This document shows positions 44,795 to 54,261 of a stretch of 64,000 nucleotides of DNA, in pieces (positions within the stretch are counted from its first letter, which is position 1; each line of letters starts with the position of its first letter). Under the pieces are notes generated by a model. The model was not told where the DNA came from. It made no database searches and saw only the letters and a program-made list of their open reading frames with translations. This DNA comes from Bacteroidota bacterium (GTDB lineage Bacteria > Bacteroidota > Bacteroidia > Cytophagales > Cytophagaceae): positions 1-64,000 of the forward strand of contig JAEYZG010000021.1 of the NCBI GenBank assembly GCA_023428135.1, read 5' to 3'. Made by a program: the position numbers and the translations under genes.

Positions 44795-46167
44795 TTGTAA
44801 TTAACCTTGTAGCTTTGTCTTCAAAGTTGCTTGGAGATGCTACTCCTTATTTGAAGGAGTGGTCTTCCAGAAAAAAATTAGTGCCTGTTAGACCAGCTTT
44901 CCCTGCGGTTACATGTACTGCTCAATGTAATTATTTAACAGGCAAAACTCCTTCAGAGCATGGTATTGTAGGGAACGGATGGTATAGTCATGATGATTGC
45001 GAAATAAAGTTCTGGAAACAATCCAATAAACTTGTCCAGTCTGAAAAAATCTGGGAAGCAGCAAAAAAGATTGATCCTAATTTTACATGCGGGAATATGT
45101 TCTGGTGGTACAATATGTATTCGTCTGCTGATATCTCCGTTACACCGAGACCTCAATATCATGCCGATGGAAAAAAGCTTCCTGACATTTATTCTAATCC
45201 TTCAAGCCTGAGAGAGTATCTTCAAAAGAAGTTGGGTACATTTCCCCTGTTTAATTTCTGGGGACCTAATACTTCTATAAAATCCAGTAATTGGATTGCT
45301 GAAGCTTCCATGATTGTTGATGGTATGTTTAATCCAACCCTTACCTTAATATATCTGCCTCATTTGGACTATTGCCTTCAGCAATATGGACCTGAAGATT
45401 CCAGAAGTAAAGCAAACCTGAGAGAAATAGACGAATTATGTAGAAGACTGATTACTTTCTATGAAAAAAGAGGAGCTAAAGTGAATATTGTTTCTGAATA
45501 TTCCATTATGAATGTTTCCAATCCTATTCATATTAATAGAATTTTAAGGGAAAAAGGATATCTGAAATTGCGAGAAGAAAGCGGACGAGAACTTCTGGAT
45601 GCAGGAGCTTCCAAAGCTTTTGCTGTGGCAGATCATCAGATTGCACATGTTTATATTAACGATTCATCCATTAAGGAAGATGTTAAAAAACTACTTACAT
45701 CATTCAAAGGCATTGACGTTGTTTTAAGCGAACTGGATAAGGAACTTTTAAATATAGATCACGAAAGGGCAGGGGATTTAATAGCAGTCTCGGATAAGGA
45801 TTCATGGTTTTCATACTACTACTGGCTAGATAATGTAAAAGCACCTGACTTCGCCAGAACTGTAGAAATACATAAAAAACCAGGTTATGATCCCCTTGAA
45901 TTGTTTTTAAATCCTGAAATAAAATTTATTAAAACCAGGGCCGCGTTCAAATTACTGAAAAAAAAAATGGGATTCAGAACGCTGATGGATTTTATTCCAT
46001 TGGATGCAACATTAATTAAAGGATCACATGGAAGAGCCCCAGATTCTTGGGATGAATGGCCCTTGCTGATAACCGAAGGAGATTATAAATGTCCGGATTT
46101 TATTGAAAGTACAGGAGTGTATAGGGTATTGTTAGATCAGGTTTTTTCTGAGGTGCCTTATTTATAA
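44782..46167 (+). CDS. eboF: EboF: nucleotide pyrophosphatase/phosphodiesterase-like enzyme
   Basis: A 461-aa alkaline-phosphatase-superfamily protein of the NPP type. Seen: the nucleophile region FPAVTCTAQCNYLTGKTPSEHG (Thr within AVTCT), the metal-binding IYLPHLDYCLQ, and KGSHGRAPDSWDEWPLLI at the end. No signal peptide is visible, so it would act in the cytoplasm unless exported in another way. It could cleave a phospho- or pyrophospho-linked intermediate. Last gene of the ebo run; the next gene has its own promoter box. Confidence 0.83.
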   Translation: MDKVVVINLVALSSKLLGDATPYLKEWSSRKKLVPVRPAFPAVTCTAQCNYLTGKTPSEHGIVGNGWYSHDDCEIKFWKQSNKLVQSEKIWEAAKKIDPNFTCGNMFWWYNMYSSADISVTPRPQYHADGKKLPDIYSNPSSLREYLQKKLGTFPLFNFWGPNTSIKSSNWIAEASMIVDGMFNPTLTLIYLPHLDYCLQQYGPEDSRSKANLREIDELCRRLITFYEKRGAKVNIVSEYSIMNVSNPIHINRILREKGYLKLREESGRELLDAGASKAFAVADHQIAHVYINDSSIKEDVKKLLTSFKGIDVVLSELDKELLNIDHERAGDLIAVSDKDSWFSYYYWLDNVKAPDFARTVEIHKKPGYDPLELFLNPEIKFIKTRAAFKLLKKKMGFRTLMDFIPLDATLIKGSHGRAPDSWDEWPLLITEGDYKCPDFIESTGVYRVLLDQVFSEVPYL

Positions 46168-46281
46168 TAATATACATGGATTTGGAGAAACACTCTGAAT
46201 ATAAACTGGGATAGTAAAAAAAATAAGGTGTTAGCACTCTTATGAGAGGGTTAAACTAACTTCTTTTTGCATTGATTTTAT

Positions 46282-46289
46282 TAACTTTG
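46282..46289 (+). promoter_or_regulatory. -7 promoter box of the 103-aa gene
   Basis: TAACTTTG matches TAnnTTTG, 25 bases before the ATG at 46315. It marks the end of the ebo transcription unit. Confidence 0.5.
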
Positions 46290-46314
46290 TTTCAAGAGGG
46301 ATTCTTGTATCTGT

Positions 46315-46626
46315 ATGCTTAAGAACTTTTTAATTTTAATGTTATTTTTTACAATTATTATTCCGCAGATATTTTATTTTTCAGCGGGATCAGGTATTAC
46401 ATTAAAGAAAAAAGTTCCATCTGTTAAGTTATCTGTAGATGAAGAAGAAGCCGAAATTGATAATGAAGATGAGGAACAGGGAAAGGCTAAAGCCAAGATA
46501 TGCCTTGCATTAAATACATCTATATTTGAATTTCGTATTTTCAATTTACAGTTTCCATATACAAATCCCTTCCACCTTCTCGTTCAGTCTCGGAAAATGA
46601 TCAGCCCGCCACCTGAAGTAGTTTAG
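46315..46626 (+). CDS. Small secreted or membrane-anchored hypothetical protein
   Basis: A 103-aa product, not recognised. It has an N-terminal hydrophobic segment (residues 3-26) followed by a strongly acidic stretch (DEEEAEIDNEDEEQ, about 43-56) and a hydrophobic/aromatic C-terminal half. The gene sits about 100 bases before the SulP transporter and may be cotranscribed. It has its own good promoter box. Confidence 0.5.
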   Translation: MLKNFLILMLFFTIIIPQIFYFSAGSGITLKKKVPSVKLSVDEEEAEIDNEDEEQGKAKAKICLALNTSIFEFRIFNLQFPYTNPFHLLVQSRKMISPPPEVV

Positions 46627-46729
46627 AACATTACCTGGCTTTCGGGTTATTATTTTTATAGCATAAATTTTGGCCTGCATTATAGCATTGCAGGGGATAG
46701 CGGTTTCTAACCTATTTAAAATTTTTAAC

Positions 46730-48301
46730 ATGAGTTTATTACATAATCTTTCAAAACAAATATCTGCTAATTCAAAATATGATATTCCATCAGGTGTGGT
46801 GGTTTTTGTGGTTGCATTGCCTCTTTGTCTTGGTATTGCTTTGGCTTCAGGAGCGCCACTTTTTGCAGGTATCATAGCAGGTATAGTGGGAGGGCTTGTA
46901 GTTGCATTGCTGAGCGGCTCCCCTCTGAGTGTAAGTGGACCAGCAGCAGGACTGACTGTTATAGTTCTTAATGCCATTACGGAGTTAGGATATGAAGCTT
47001 TTCTGGTAGGTGTAGTAATTGCAGGCGCAGTACAGGTTATTTTAGGATTTATAAAAGCAGGGTCGATCAGTCTGTTATTCCCATCATCAGTGATTAGAGG
47101 AATGCTGGCAGCTATAGGTATTATACTTATCCTTAAACAAATTCCGCATGCCATTGGCTATGATGTGGATTATGAAGGGGATCTGTCATTTGAACAGTTT
47201 GATAAGGAAAATACTTTTTCAGAACTTTTAAGGGCTTATCAGTCTTTGAATAAAGGTGCCATCATTATATCTGTTCTGTCACTTCTTGTGATGATTTTTT
47301 GGAATAAGATCACTAAGGGATTTTTAAAATCAATCCCAGCCCCTCTGATAGTGGTAGTATTGGGTTCTTTATTAAATTTTCTGTTTGTAGAAAAAATTCC
47401 CATGCTGGCTTTAGATAAAGAACACCTAGTCTTAATTCCGGAAATTAAAGGTTTGAATTCTCTTAAAGAGCTTTTAATATTTCCTGATTTTATTGAGATT
47501 ACGAATTTTAAAGTATGGAAAATTGGACTTACCCTGGCAGTGGTAGCAAGTCTTGAAACACTACTTAGTATTGAGGCTGTCGATAAACTGGATCCCTTAA
47601 AAAGACATACACCAGCGAATAGGGAGCTTAAAGCGCAGGGAGTAGGCAATATCCTTTCAGGTATTATGGGTGGTTTGCCGATGACAGCCGTTATTGTAAG
47701 AGGAACAGCCAATGTATCAGCCGGGGCTAGATCAAAGCTTTCCTCTTTTTACCATGGTTTATTTCTTTTGTTGTGTGTTATATTTTTTTATGAAATCTTA
47801 AACAAGATCCCTCTGGCAGCACTGGCTGCGATACTTCTTGTAATTGGATATAAGCTTACCAATATAGAGCTGTATAAAACTATTTTTAAAAATGGCGTAG
47901 AACAGTTTGTTCCTTTTATATTGACAATCCTTGCAATAGTAGTTACAGACCTTTTAAAAGGTATAATAGTAGGAATCATTGTCTCTATTATATTTATACT
48001 TAGGCGGAATTTGAAACTTGCTTATTCCTGTTCTATGAAGGAGGATGAAGATACAAAGATTATGAGGCTTGATCTTGCAGAAGAAGTTTCTTTTCTGAAT
48101 AAAGCAAGTATTATGACTATGCTCCGAAATATTCCTGATTATTCAAAAGTTATCATTGACGGATCGAAGGCGAAGTATATCGATTATGATGTAATTGAGA
48201 TATTGAATGACTTTAAAATAACTGCTAAAACCAGAGGGGTGGATTTGCAGATGGAAAACATTAAAGAGAGTTATGATATAGGATATAAAAACGAAAAGTA
48301 G
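46730..48301 (+). CDS. SulP/SLC26-family anion transporter
   Basis: A 523-aa inner-membrane transporter counted from the ATG at 46730; the TTG at 46670 is not needed. It has 12-14 helices with the family motifs DIPSGVVVFVVALPLCLGIALASGAPLFAG, LLSGSPLSVSGPAAGLTVI, FPSSVIRGMLAAIG and GGLPMTAVIVRGTANVSAGARSK. A short STAS-like domain closes the protein (KVIIDGSKAKYIDYDVIEIL). Bacteroidota members of this type often import bicarbonate and sit beside a carbonic anhydrase, which is absent here; sulphate is the alternative substrate. Confidence 0.88.
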   Translation: MSLLHNLSKQISANSKYDIPSGVVVFVVALPLCLGIALASGAPLFAGIIAGIVGGLVVALLSGSPLSVSGPAAGLTVIVLNAITELGYEAFLVGVVIAGAVQVILGFIKAGSISLLFPSSVIRGMLAAIGIILILKQIPHAIGYDVDYEGDLSFEQFDKENTFSELLRAYQSLNKGAIIISVLSLLVMIFWNKITKGFLKSIPAPLIVVVLGSLLNFLFVEKIPMLALDKEHLVLIPEIKGLNSLKELLIFPDFIEITNFKVWKIGLTLAVVASLETLLSIEAVDKLDPLKRHTPANRELKAQGVGNILSGIMGGLPMTAVIVRGTANVSAGARSKLSSFYHGLFLLLCVIFFYEILNKIPLAALAAILLVIGYKLTNIELYKTIFKNGVEQFVPFILTILAIVVTDLLKGIIVGIIVSIIFILRRNLKLAYSCSMKEDEDTKIMRLDLAEEVSFLNKASIMTMLRNIPDYSKVIIDGSKAKYIDYDVIEILNDFKITAKTRGVDLQMENIKESYDIGYKNEK

Positions 48302-48382
48302 TCAGACCGGAAAATGGTTCATAACTTTTGAAATTCTTTTATAGTTCTTTTTATGGATGTGTATGTGAAAGGAGAGAATTAT

Positions 48383-48976
48383 ATGAGAAAAATTAAAAAC
48401 CTGTTATTCCTTCTGATAGGAGGAATGTTATCCTCTTGTGCTTATGAGGAAATAGGTGGACATCAGCAATTTACAACATCTTCTTTGCCTGGTCAAAAAG
48501 TAAGCTCTGCTGATAACCAGAATTCAGGACACCATAGCCCTAGTTATTTTCATGAGTGGTTTGAAGATGAAAAAATAACCTCAGAGCAAAATACTCTTAA
48601 GCTCAACTCTTTTGGGAACCATGTAATCTATGAAAATATGGATTACGAATATAACAGATTCAACGATTACCTGGGGGGGAGTAATCCTCACAGATATCCT
48701 GAAGGAGATGAAAATCCTATAAGGAGAGAAGATTGGATTGGTTTGGAGGTTTATTATGCTCAGCGAGACTCTTCGTACCTGCAAAAAGGATATATATATC
48801 CTGAAACCGCATTTATTCCCCCAGGATATTATCAGTTTCTTCAAAGCCAGGACTCAGCAGATGCGGAGGTTCGTACTTGTTGTCCTGGAAGGAAGAAAGT
48901 AAGTGAAGCACCTGAGGAAATTAAGAATGAAGTGCTTTATGGAGAATCATGTTCTAAAATGAACAAATCATTATAG
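48383..48976 (+). CDS. Hypothetical lipoprotein
   Basis: A 197-aa lipoprotein, not recognised. The ATG at 48383 follows an AAAGGAGAG ribosome binding site and starts a lipobox signal (GGMLSSC, Cys19). The mature part is rich in Tyr, Asn and acidic residues, with a late Cys-Cys pair (VRTCCPGRKK) and a terminal Cys. It ends before a clear terminator. No neighbour explains its job. Confidence 0.6.
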   Translation: MRKIKNLLFLLIGGMLSSCAYEEIGGHQQFTTSSLPGQKVSSADNQNSGHHSPSYFHEWFEDEKITSEQNTLKLNSFGNHVIYENMDYEYNRFNDYLGGSNPHRYPEGDENPIRREDWIGLEVYYAQRDSSYLQKGYIYPETAFIPPGYYQFLQSQDSADAEVRTCCPGRKKVSEAPEEIKNEVLYGESCSKMNKSL

Positions 48977-49077
48977 CAAGCGGTTGTATTAATAGAAGGT
49001 ATGAGAGAGAGAGAAAGAAAAGTGGAGATTGGAAACCTTCGAATATCTTAAATAGCTAAAAGTTATTTAAATATATG

Positions 49078-49106
49078 GGCTGCCTGTAAAAGGGCAGCCT
49101 TTTTGT
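49078..49106. terminator. Rho-independent terminator
   Basis: GGCTGCC (49078-49084) pairs with GGCAGCC (49093-49099) and is followed by TTTTTG and more T. It serves the plus-strand lipoprotein gene and lies between convergent genes. Confidence 0.8.
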
Positions 49107-49129
49107 TTTTTGTGGGTTGGCTTAATCCT

Positions 49130-49900
49130 TTAAAATAAGCTCATGTCAATATTTAGTCCGTCAAAAGCTAAATGAACATTTGCGGGCAGTTCACTCTCTA
49201 CACTTCGGTGTAATCCCATTTTATGGGCTATATGTGTAAAGTATGCTTTTTGAGGTTTAATTTTATCAACGACTTGCAGAGCCTGCTCAAGATTAAAATG
49301 GGATATATGTTCCTGTTTCTGCAGGGCATTTAGAATTAAAACCTTGGTCCCTTTTATTTTTTCAAGTTCCGGATCAGAAATATAATTAGCATCAGTGATA
49401 TAGGTAAAGTCCTTTATTCGAAAACCAAAGACTGGCATTTTGTAATGCATCACATCTATCGGGGTTATGTCTGTTTTTCCGATACTGAATGGTTTATTTT
49501 CTATTTCAATAAGCGTTATTTCAGGGACTCCCGGGTATTTAAATTCAGTGAAGGCATAAGAGAATTCCTTTTTCAACTGCTCCAAAGTAGCCAATCTGCC
49601 ATATACCGGCATGTCTCTTTTCTGAAAATAGTTGTAAGCCCTGATATCGTCAAGGCCTGCAGTATGGTCTTTATGTGCGTGGGTTATTAAAACGGCATCC
49701 AGGTTCTTTATTCTTTGTCTTAAAGCCTGGGTTCTGAAATCCGGGCCGGTATCTACTACAATACTTTGGTCCTCCGTTTGAATATGTATAGAAGATCTGA
49801 ACCTTTTGTCTCTGAAATCAAGAGAAGTGCATACCTCGCAATCGCAGCCGATTACAGGTACGCCCTGAGAAGTACCGGTACCCAGAAATGAAATGATCAA
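49130..49900 (-). CDS. MBL-fold metallo-hydrolase (PhnP-like)
   Basis: A 256-aa cytoplasmic metallo-beta-lactamase-fold enzyme. It has FLGTGTSQGVPVIGCDCEVC (an extra Cys-type zinc site, residues 5-24 split across this stretch), VVDTGPDFR, the HAHKDHTAGLDDIR motif with the HxHxDH ligands, and a late THIAHKMG His. This is the PhnP/phosphoribosyl cyclic phosphodiesterase subgroup, but the substrate in this organism is not known. It overlaps the upstream 91-aa gene by four bases and is the last gene of the kinase operon. Confidence 0.85.
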   Translation of the reverse strand: MIISFLGTGTSQGVPVIGCDCEVCTSLDFRDKRFRSSIHIQTEDQSIVVDTGPDFRTQALRQRIKNLDAVLITHAHKDHTAGLDDIRAYNYFQKRDMPVYGRLATLEQLKKEFSYAFTEFKYPGVPEITLIEIENKPFSIGKTDITPIDVMHYKMPVFGFRIKDFTYITDANYISDPELEKIKGTKVLILNALQKQEHISHFNLEQALQVVDKIKPQKAYFTHIAHKMGLHRSVESELPANVHLAFDGLNIDMSLF

Positions 49901-50172
49901 AGCGATAATTCAGTTTGATTGATTTCCAGATAAAACTTTTTGTTTTTTTCACTCAATCTTGATACATCAAGCTTAATGGAACGAAGAATTTCAATTAAGC
50001 AGTTGATTTTACCTTCAACAGGAAAATATTTGTTGACAACCGCAACTCTGGTGTCTTTTAAAATGCAGTAACCAGAATGAAAATTGCCCTTTTCATATCT
50101 GAGCATATATTCAGACTCTGCGAAAATATCTTCCAGTTTATTTAAAAACTGATTAGTGTATTTTATTTGCAT
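49897..50172 (-). CDS. Conserved small protein between response regulator and MBL gene
   Basis: A 91-aa soluble alpha/beta protein, not recognised. It has no signal or membrane segment. It lies 3 bases after the response regulator gene and its stop overlaps the start of the MBL gene (ATGA), so all are cotranscribed and possibly coupled. The sequence begins MQIKYTNQFLNKLEDIFAE and has a central YCILKDTRVAVVNKYF beta region. Confidence 0.6.
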   Translation of the reverse strand: MQIKYTNQFLNKLEDIFAESEYMLRYEKGNFHSGYCILKDTRVAVVNKYFPVEGKINCLIEILRSIKLDVSRLSEKNKKFYLEINQTELSL

Positions 50173-50175
50173 AGG

Positions 50176-50553
50176 TTATAAAGTCCATTTTTTTACGGTT
50201 TCGACTAGTTTGTCGAAATCGAGAGGTTTCTGAAGATACTCATTTATTCCGGCATCAACAAAATCCTTATCACTATAGTTTTTAGCATTTCCGGTTATAG
50301 CCACAATAGGAACTTTTGCTTTTACAGAATCAGGGTTTTTTCTGATTTCTTTAGCGCAAGTCATACCATCCATAAGTGGCATATTTATATCCATTAAAAT
50401 TATGTCGTAATTCTCTGATTCAACAGCTTTTAATACGTCTTTTCCGTTTTTTACGCTTGAAATTTTGTAATTCTGAAATTCCAGGATCTTTTTGGTCAGG
50501 TTTTGAATAACTGAACTATCCTCAGCAATAAGAACTTTCTTGTAAGTGCTCAT
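50176..50553 (-). CDS. Single-domain response regulator
   Basis: A 125-aa receiver-only response regulator. The phosphoacceptor Asp is in ILMDINMPLMDGM (about residue 55); the acidic pair is in LIAEDSS (about 10-11), the conserved Thr/Ser in VAITGNA and the Lys in LQKPLD. There is no output domain, so it works by protein contact, probably in a phosphorelay with the hybrid kinase encoded 12 bases upstream. Confidence 0.92.
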   Translation of the reverse strand: MSTYKKVLIAEDSSVIQNLTKKILEFQNYKISSVKNGKDVLKAVESENYDIILMDINMPLMDGMTCAKEIRKNPDSVKAKVPIVAITGNAKNYSDKDFVDAGINEYLQKPLDFDKLVETVKKWTL

Positions 50554-50565
50554 AATCTCTATTCT

Positions 50566-53500
50566 TTAAAAAATCTTTTTGTAATAATCTCTGAATTCCT
50601 GAAAGGCGATATCTAATTCATTCAGACCCTCTTCCAGATTTGTCAAATTGTTTTGTTTTAGTCTTCCCTCTATTTCTCTTGCCAGCTTCTCTACTCTTGC
50701 AATTCCGAGGGTTCCGGATGTACCTTTTAAAGTATGCAAATTATTTAAAATATTCTTAATATCTTCTGTTTTAAAAGAATTTTTACATGCCTCTATTTGC
50801 TCAATAGCCTCTGTTTCAAAGTCGTTATAAATATTAAGCAAAGTATCAGAATCAGCAAAAGTTTTCAGTTTTTCCAAAACCTCCTGATTCAGAATGGCAT
50901 CATTGGTCTTTAATATTTCCTGATTAGTATTTGTCTCAGATTTTGTCTCAGATTTTTTATGGTTCCCCCATTCCCTCAGCTTGTTAATTAAATTTTCAGG
51001 TTTTATTGGTTTGGATAGATAATCGTCCATTCCGTCCTTAATAAACTTCTCCCTATCTTCCTTCATGGAATATGCCGTCATGGCGATAATAGGAGGCGTT
51101 TTAGGCAGGTTCAGCTTTCGTATTTCCTTTGTCGCTGTTACTCCATCCATCTGAGGCATTTGGATATCCATAAAAATCAGGTCGTAGGAGTGTGACTTTA
51201 CTTTTTCAATTGCCTCAATGCCATTTTCGGCTATATCCACTTTGCAGCCGGCTTTCTTCAATATCTCATTGGCTACAAATTGATTGATCTGGTTATCATC
51301 TACCAGCAGTACATTTAATGGATCATCGGAATATGATTTGCTGGTCTCTGAAAGGTTTTCTGAGAGGCTTGCTTTGGGCGAAACCCGTTTACTTTCCTGT
51401 GCTTCGAATGTAAACCAGAAAGTACTACCCAGGCCTAGCTCAGATTCCACTCCAATCTGTCCATTCATCATTTTGGAAAGCTCTTTAGATATAGCCAACC
51501 CTAAACCTGTACCTGCATAGGCTTTGGTGGATGATGTATCTACCTGACTGAATGATTCGAATAACTTTTTCTTATTTTCCTCAGAAATACCAATCCCTGT
51601 GTCTCTTATCAATACTTTTATCCTGTAAGTACTTCCTTTTTTCTCATCAAGCACTAACTCAATTTTTACACTTCCATGATCAGTAAATTTGATAGAATTG
51701 CTGGTAAGGTTAGACATGATCTGCAATAACCTTATTTCGTCGGCAAGAATATATTTGGGAATATTTTCGTCAATAGTATAGGCAAAATCAATTTTCTTGG
51801 AAGCTGCCTGCTGATAAAATAATGAAAATAGTTTTTCAACAGTAGACTCTATAGAAATTGAAGTCAGACGAAGCTGCATCTTACCTGCTTCAATTTTAGA
51901 AAGATCAAGTATGTCATTCAGAATGGTCAGAAGTGTTTCTGAAGACTTCTTAATGGTCTGAACATACTTTCTCTGTTCTTCATTGAGATGGGAATCAAAT
52001 AGTAGGTCAATCACCCCAATGATTCCGTTCATCGGTGTCCTGATTTCATGACTCATGTTGGCAAGGAAACTTTCTTTTACTTTCAGTGATCTTTCTGCAA
52101 TTTCCTTGGCTTTAAGCAATTCTTCTGAAGCCTTTTTCAGATAGGTAATATCTCTGGCTACACCATCCACTGCGATAGGTTTACCTTCTTTATTATAGAT
52201 AAGCCTGATATTGGAAATAGACTGTATTACGGTTCCGTCTTTGAGTACCAGATTATTTTCGTAGTTTCGGATCGTGCCTGTGCGCAGCAGTTGTTTTACA
52301 AGCGCAGCTTGTTTTTTAGGACTTACATAAAACTCTGTTACGTGTCTTCCGATTATCTGATCCTGGCTGTATCCGCTTAGTTCACATCCAGACGGGCTTA
52401 TCATATTAATTCTGCCGTGAACGTCTGTTCTGTAGTAGATGTCCTGAAAGGATTCAAAGATATTACGGAACTTCTCTTCGCTTTCCTGTAGTGCTATTTC
52501 CCAGTGTTTCTTTTCTGTAATGTCATGTGAAATACCTGAAACTTCTTCTATTCTTCCATCCTGAAGGAAGATAGGGTTCAGGAAGGTTTCTCTCCATGTT
52601 TCTCTTCCGTCAATAATGGTGCGGGCTTCAAAGTGTTGTTGTTTTCCTTCAAATGCTTCTTTATATCTTGCATTGACAAAATCATGATAGATATCATCAG
52701 AAAGCATCAATATCCTTGGTTTGTCAGAAGCCTGGTCCAATTCGGGATAAGAACCGAATTTTCTTTTTATCGCTTCTGCATAGTTTCTGTTGAAAGAAGT
52801 AAGGCCTCTTTGTCTGTTAACAGACCATATAAGGTGAGAACTGCTTTCAAAGATTGAATTTAATCGGGCTGTTTGCTCAAGGATCTTTTCTTCATTTCTC
52901 TTCCTTTCGATTGCAATGGCAATCTGGCCTGAAATAAAGTCCAGAAGATCCAGATGCCTTCTCTTGAATTTATTCCTGTCACTATGACTTTTTACTGCAA
53001 TGACTCCAATAGTGCGGTTTTCCAGGCGCAAAGGTACTCCCAGCCAAATTTTGGGTACCGGACCCATTAATTCTACTTTTCCTGAAGCTGCCAGTTCGTG
53101 AATGTCTTCTTCATAAAGAAAAGTAGGTTTGTCGTTAAACAGTGAATATTCAGTTAAACCTTTTCCTACAATCCTTTTTTGGGTGGTAATTCTATCTCCG
53201 AAATTTTCATCAACATAGTAAGGGAAATTAAGATAGTTTTTGTCCTTGTCATAAAGCGCAACATGGAAGTTGTTAACAGCAATGATAGTCTTTAGCTCCT
53301 GGTGAATATTGTAAAGGAGAGATTCAAGGTTGTTGCTGCTTATAGTAAGGTTGGCAATTTTGTAATAAAGAGTAACTCCTCTTTCTGCCCTTATTCTTTC
53401 AGTATTGTCGTGAAATATACCTCTGAATGCTATAGGCTTTTCTTTCTCGTATCGAACGTTTACGCTACCTATAACATGAATAGATTTACCAGCTTTTGTA

Positions 53501-54225
53501 GTAAAAACTGTTTCAATTTTGTCACCTTTTTCTCCGCTTAATATTTTTTGTAAATGATCAAAGGTGGCTTGCTGGTAATCTTTATGAATGATATCCTTAA
53601 AATTAAGACTTGTGATTTCTTCGTCTACATAACCAAGAGTATTCTTCCATGCATTGTTTACAAAAATAATATCACCCTCAAGAGAAAATACCTGAATAAG
53701 GTCATTGGCATTTTCAAAAAGATCGTGAAGCTGTTCATTACTTTGTTTTAACGCTTTTATTACTCTCTTTTTTTCTGTAACATCTTCCCCCACGAGGGTG
53801 GTTTCAGAAAGCTTTCCATCTGTATTGTTTTGAATCAGAACCTGAAATCTGACTGTTCTGACCTGTCCGTCTTTGGCGATGATTTTTCTCTTAATATTAT
53901 TAAAAAGCTGGCCATTCTCAATAAGACTGAAAATTCCCCGATCATCCTGGCCTTTACCTTTATGAACAATACTTGTCCATTCCTTTCCTAGAAGTGCTTC
54001 TTTAGACAAGCCAAGAAAGTCAGCAAAAGTGTGGTTGCAATAAGCAATTTTCCCATCCTGATTGATTGTCAGAGCGAATAGGGAAATTTTTTCCAGGGCA
54101 TTACGAAAATCCAGGTCAATCTCCGGTAGTTTTTTTTCTGATTGTTTTTCAATTAAATTAATTTTATCCTGAAGCTTCAGGATCTCCGCAGCTAATTCTT
54201 CTCTTGATTTATTTTCTAATTCCAT
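50566..54225 (-). CDS. Hybrid histidine kinase (PAS-GAF-PAS-HisKA-HATPase-REC-Hpt)
   Basis: A 1219-aa soluble sensor kinase with no transmembrane helices. Order: short coiled coil (1-35), two PAS domains (about 38-280), GAF (about 290-440), two more PAS domains (about 450-695), HisKA with the H-box FLANMSHEIRTPMNG (about 715), HATPase (about 830-945; N box LTSNSIKFTDHG, DTGIGIS, GTGLGLAISKEL), REC with DIQMPQMDG (about 975-1090) and a C-terminal Hpt (about 1110-1210) with NNLHTLKGTSGTLG. It can therefore run a His-Asp-His relay internally and pass phosphate to the adjacent single-domain regulator. The signal is unknown. Confidence 0.92.
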   Translation of the reverse strand: MELENKSREELAAEILKLQDKINLIEKQSEKKLPEIDLDFRNALEKISLFALTINQDGKIAYCNHTFADFLGLSKEALLGKEWTSIVHKGKGQDDRGIFSLIENGQLFNNIKRKIIAKDGQVRTVRFQVLIQNNTDGKLSETTLVGEDVTEKKRVIKALKQSNEQLHDLFENANDLIQVFSLEGDIIFVNNAWKNTLGYVDEEITSLNFKDIIHKDYQQATFDHLQKILSGEKGDKIETVFTTKAGKSIHVIGSVNVRYEKEKPIAFRGIFHDNTERIRAERGVTLYYKIANLTISSNNLESLLYNIHQELKTIIAVNNFHVALYDKDKNYLNFPYYVDENFGDRITTQKRIVGKGLTEYSLFNDKPTFLYEEDIHELAASGKVELMGPVPKIWLGVPLRLENRTIGVIAVKSHSDRNKFKRRHLDLLDFISGQIAIAIERKRNEEKILEQTARLNSIFESSSHLIWSVNRQRGLTSFNRNYAEAIKRKFGSYPELDQASDKPRILMLSDDIYHDFVNARYKEAFEGKQQHFEARTIIDGRETWRETFLNPIFLQDGRIEEVSGISHDITEKKHWEIALQESEEKFRNIFESFQDIYYRTDVHGRINMISPSGCELSGYSQDQIIGRHVTEFYVSPKKQAALVKQLLRTGTIRNYENNLVLKDGTVIQSISNIRLIYNKEGKPIAVDGVARDITYLKKASEELLKAKEIAERSLKVKESFLANMSHEIRTPMNGIIGVIDLLFDSHLNEEQRKYVQTIKKSSETLLTILNDILDLSKIEAGKMQLRLTSISIESTVEKLFSLFYQQAASKKIDFAYTIDENIPKYILADEIRLLQIMSNLTSNSIKFTDHGSVKIELVLDEKKGSTYRIKVLIRDTGIGISEENKKKLFESFSQVDTSSTKAYAGTGLGLAISKELSKMMNGQIGVESELGLGSTFWFTFEAQESKRVSPKASLSENLSETSKSYSDDPLNVLLVDDNQINQFVANEILKKAGCKVDIAENGIEAIEKVKSHSYDLIFMDIQMPQMDGVTATKEIRKLNLPKTPPIIAMTAYSMKEDREKFIKDGMDDYLSKPIKPENLINKLREWGNHKKSETKSETNTNQEILKTNDAILNQEVLEKLKTFADSDTLLNIYNDFETEAIEQIEACKNSFKTEDIKNILNNLHTLKGTSGTLGIARVEKLAREIEGRLKQNNLTNLEEGLNELDIAFQEFRDYYKKIF

Positions 54226-54253
54226 GGATACTCAGAGGATAGATGGACTTAAA

Positions 54254-54261
54254 CAAATATA
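54254..54261 (-). promoter_or_regulatory. -7 promoter box of the hybrid kinase operon
   Basis: TATATTTG on the minus strand, an exact TAnnTTTG match, 28 bases before the ATG at 54225. Confidence 0.5.

Noticed and set aside
46546..47154. 202-codon minus-strand frame over the SulP gene
   Set aside because: Shadow frame rich in Thr/Ile/Pro; the plus-strand SulP transporter has all family motifs.
47239..47712. 157-codon minus-strand frame over the SulP gene
   Set aside because: Antisense shadow without recognisable domains.
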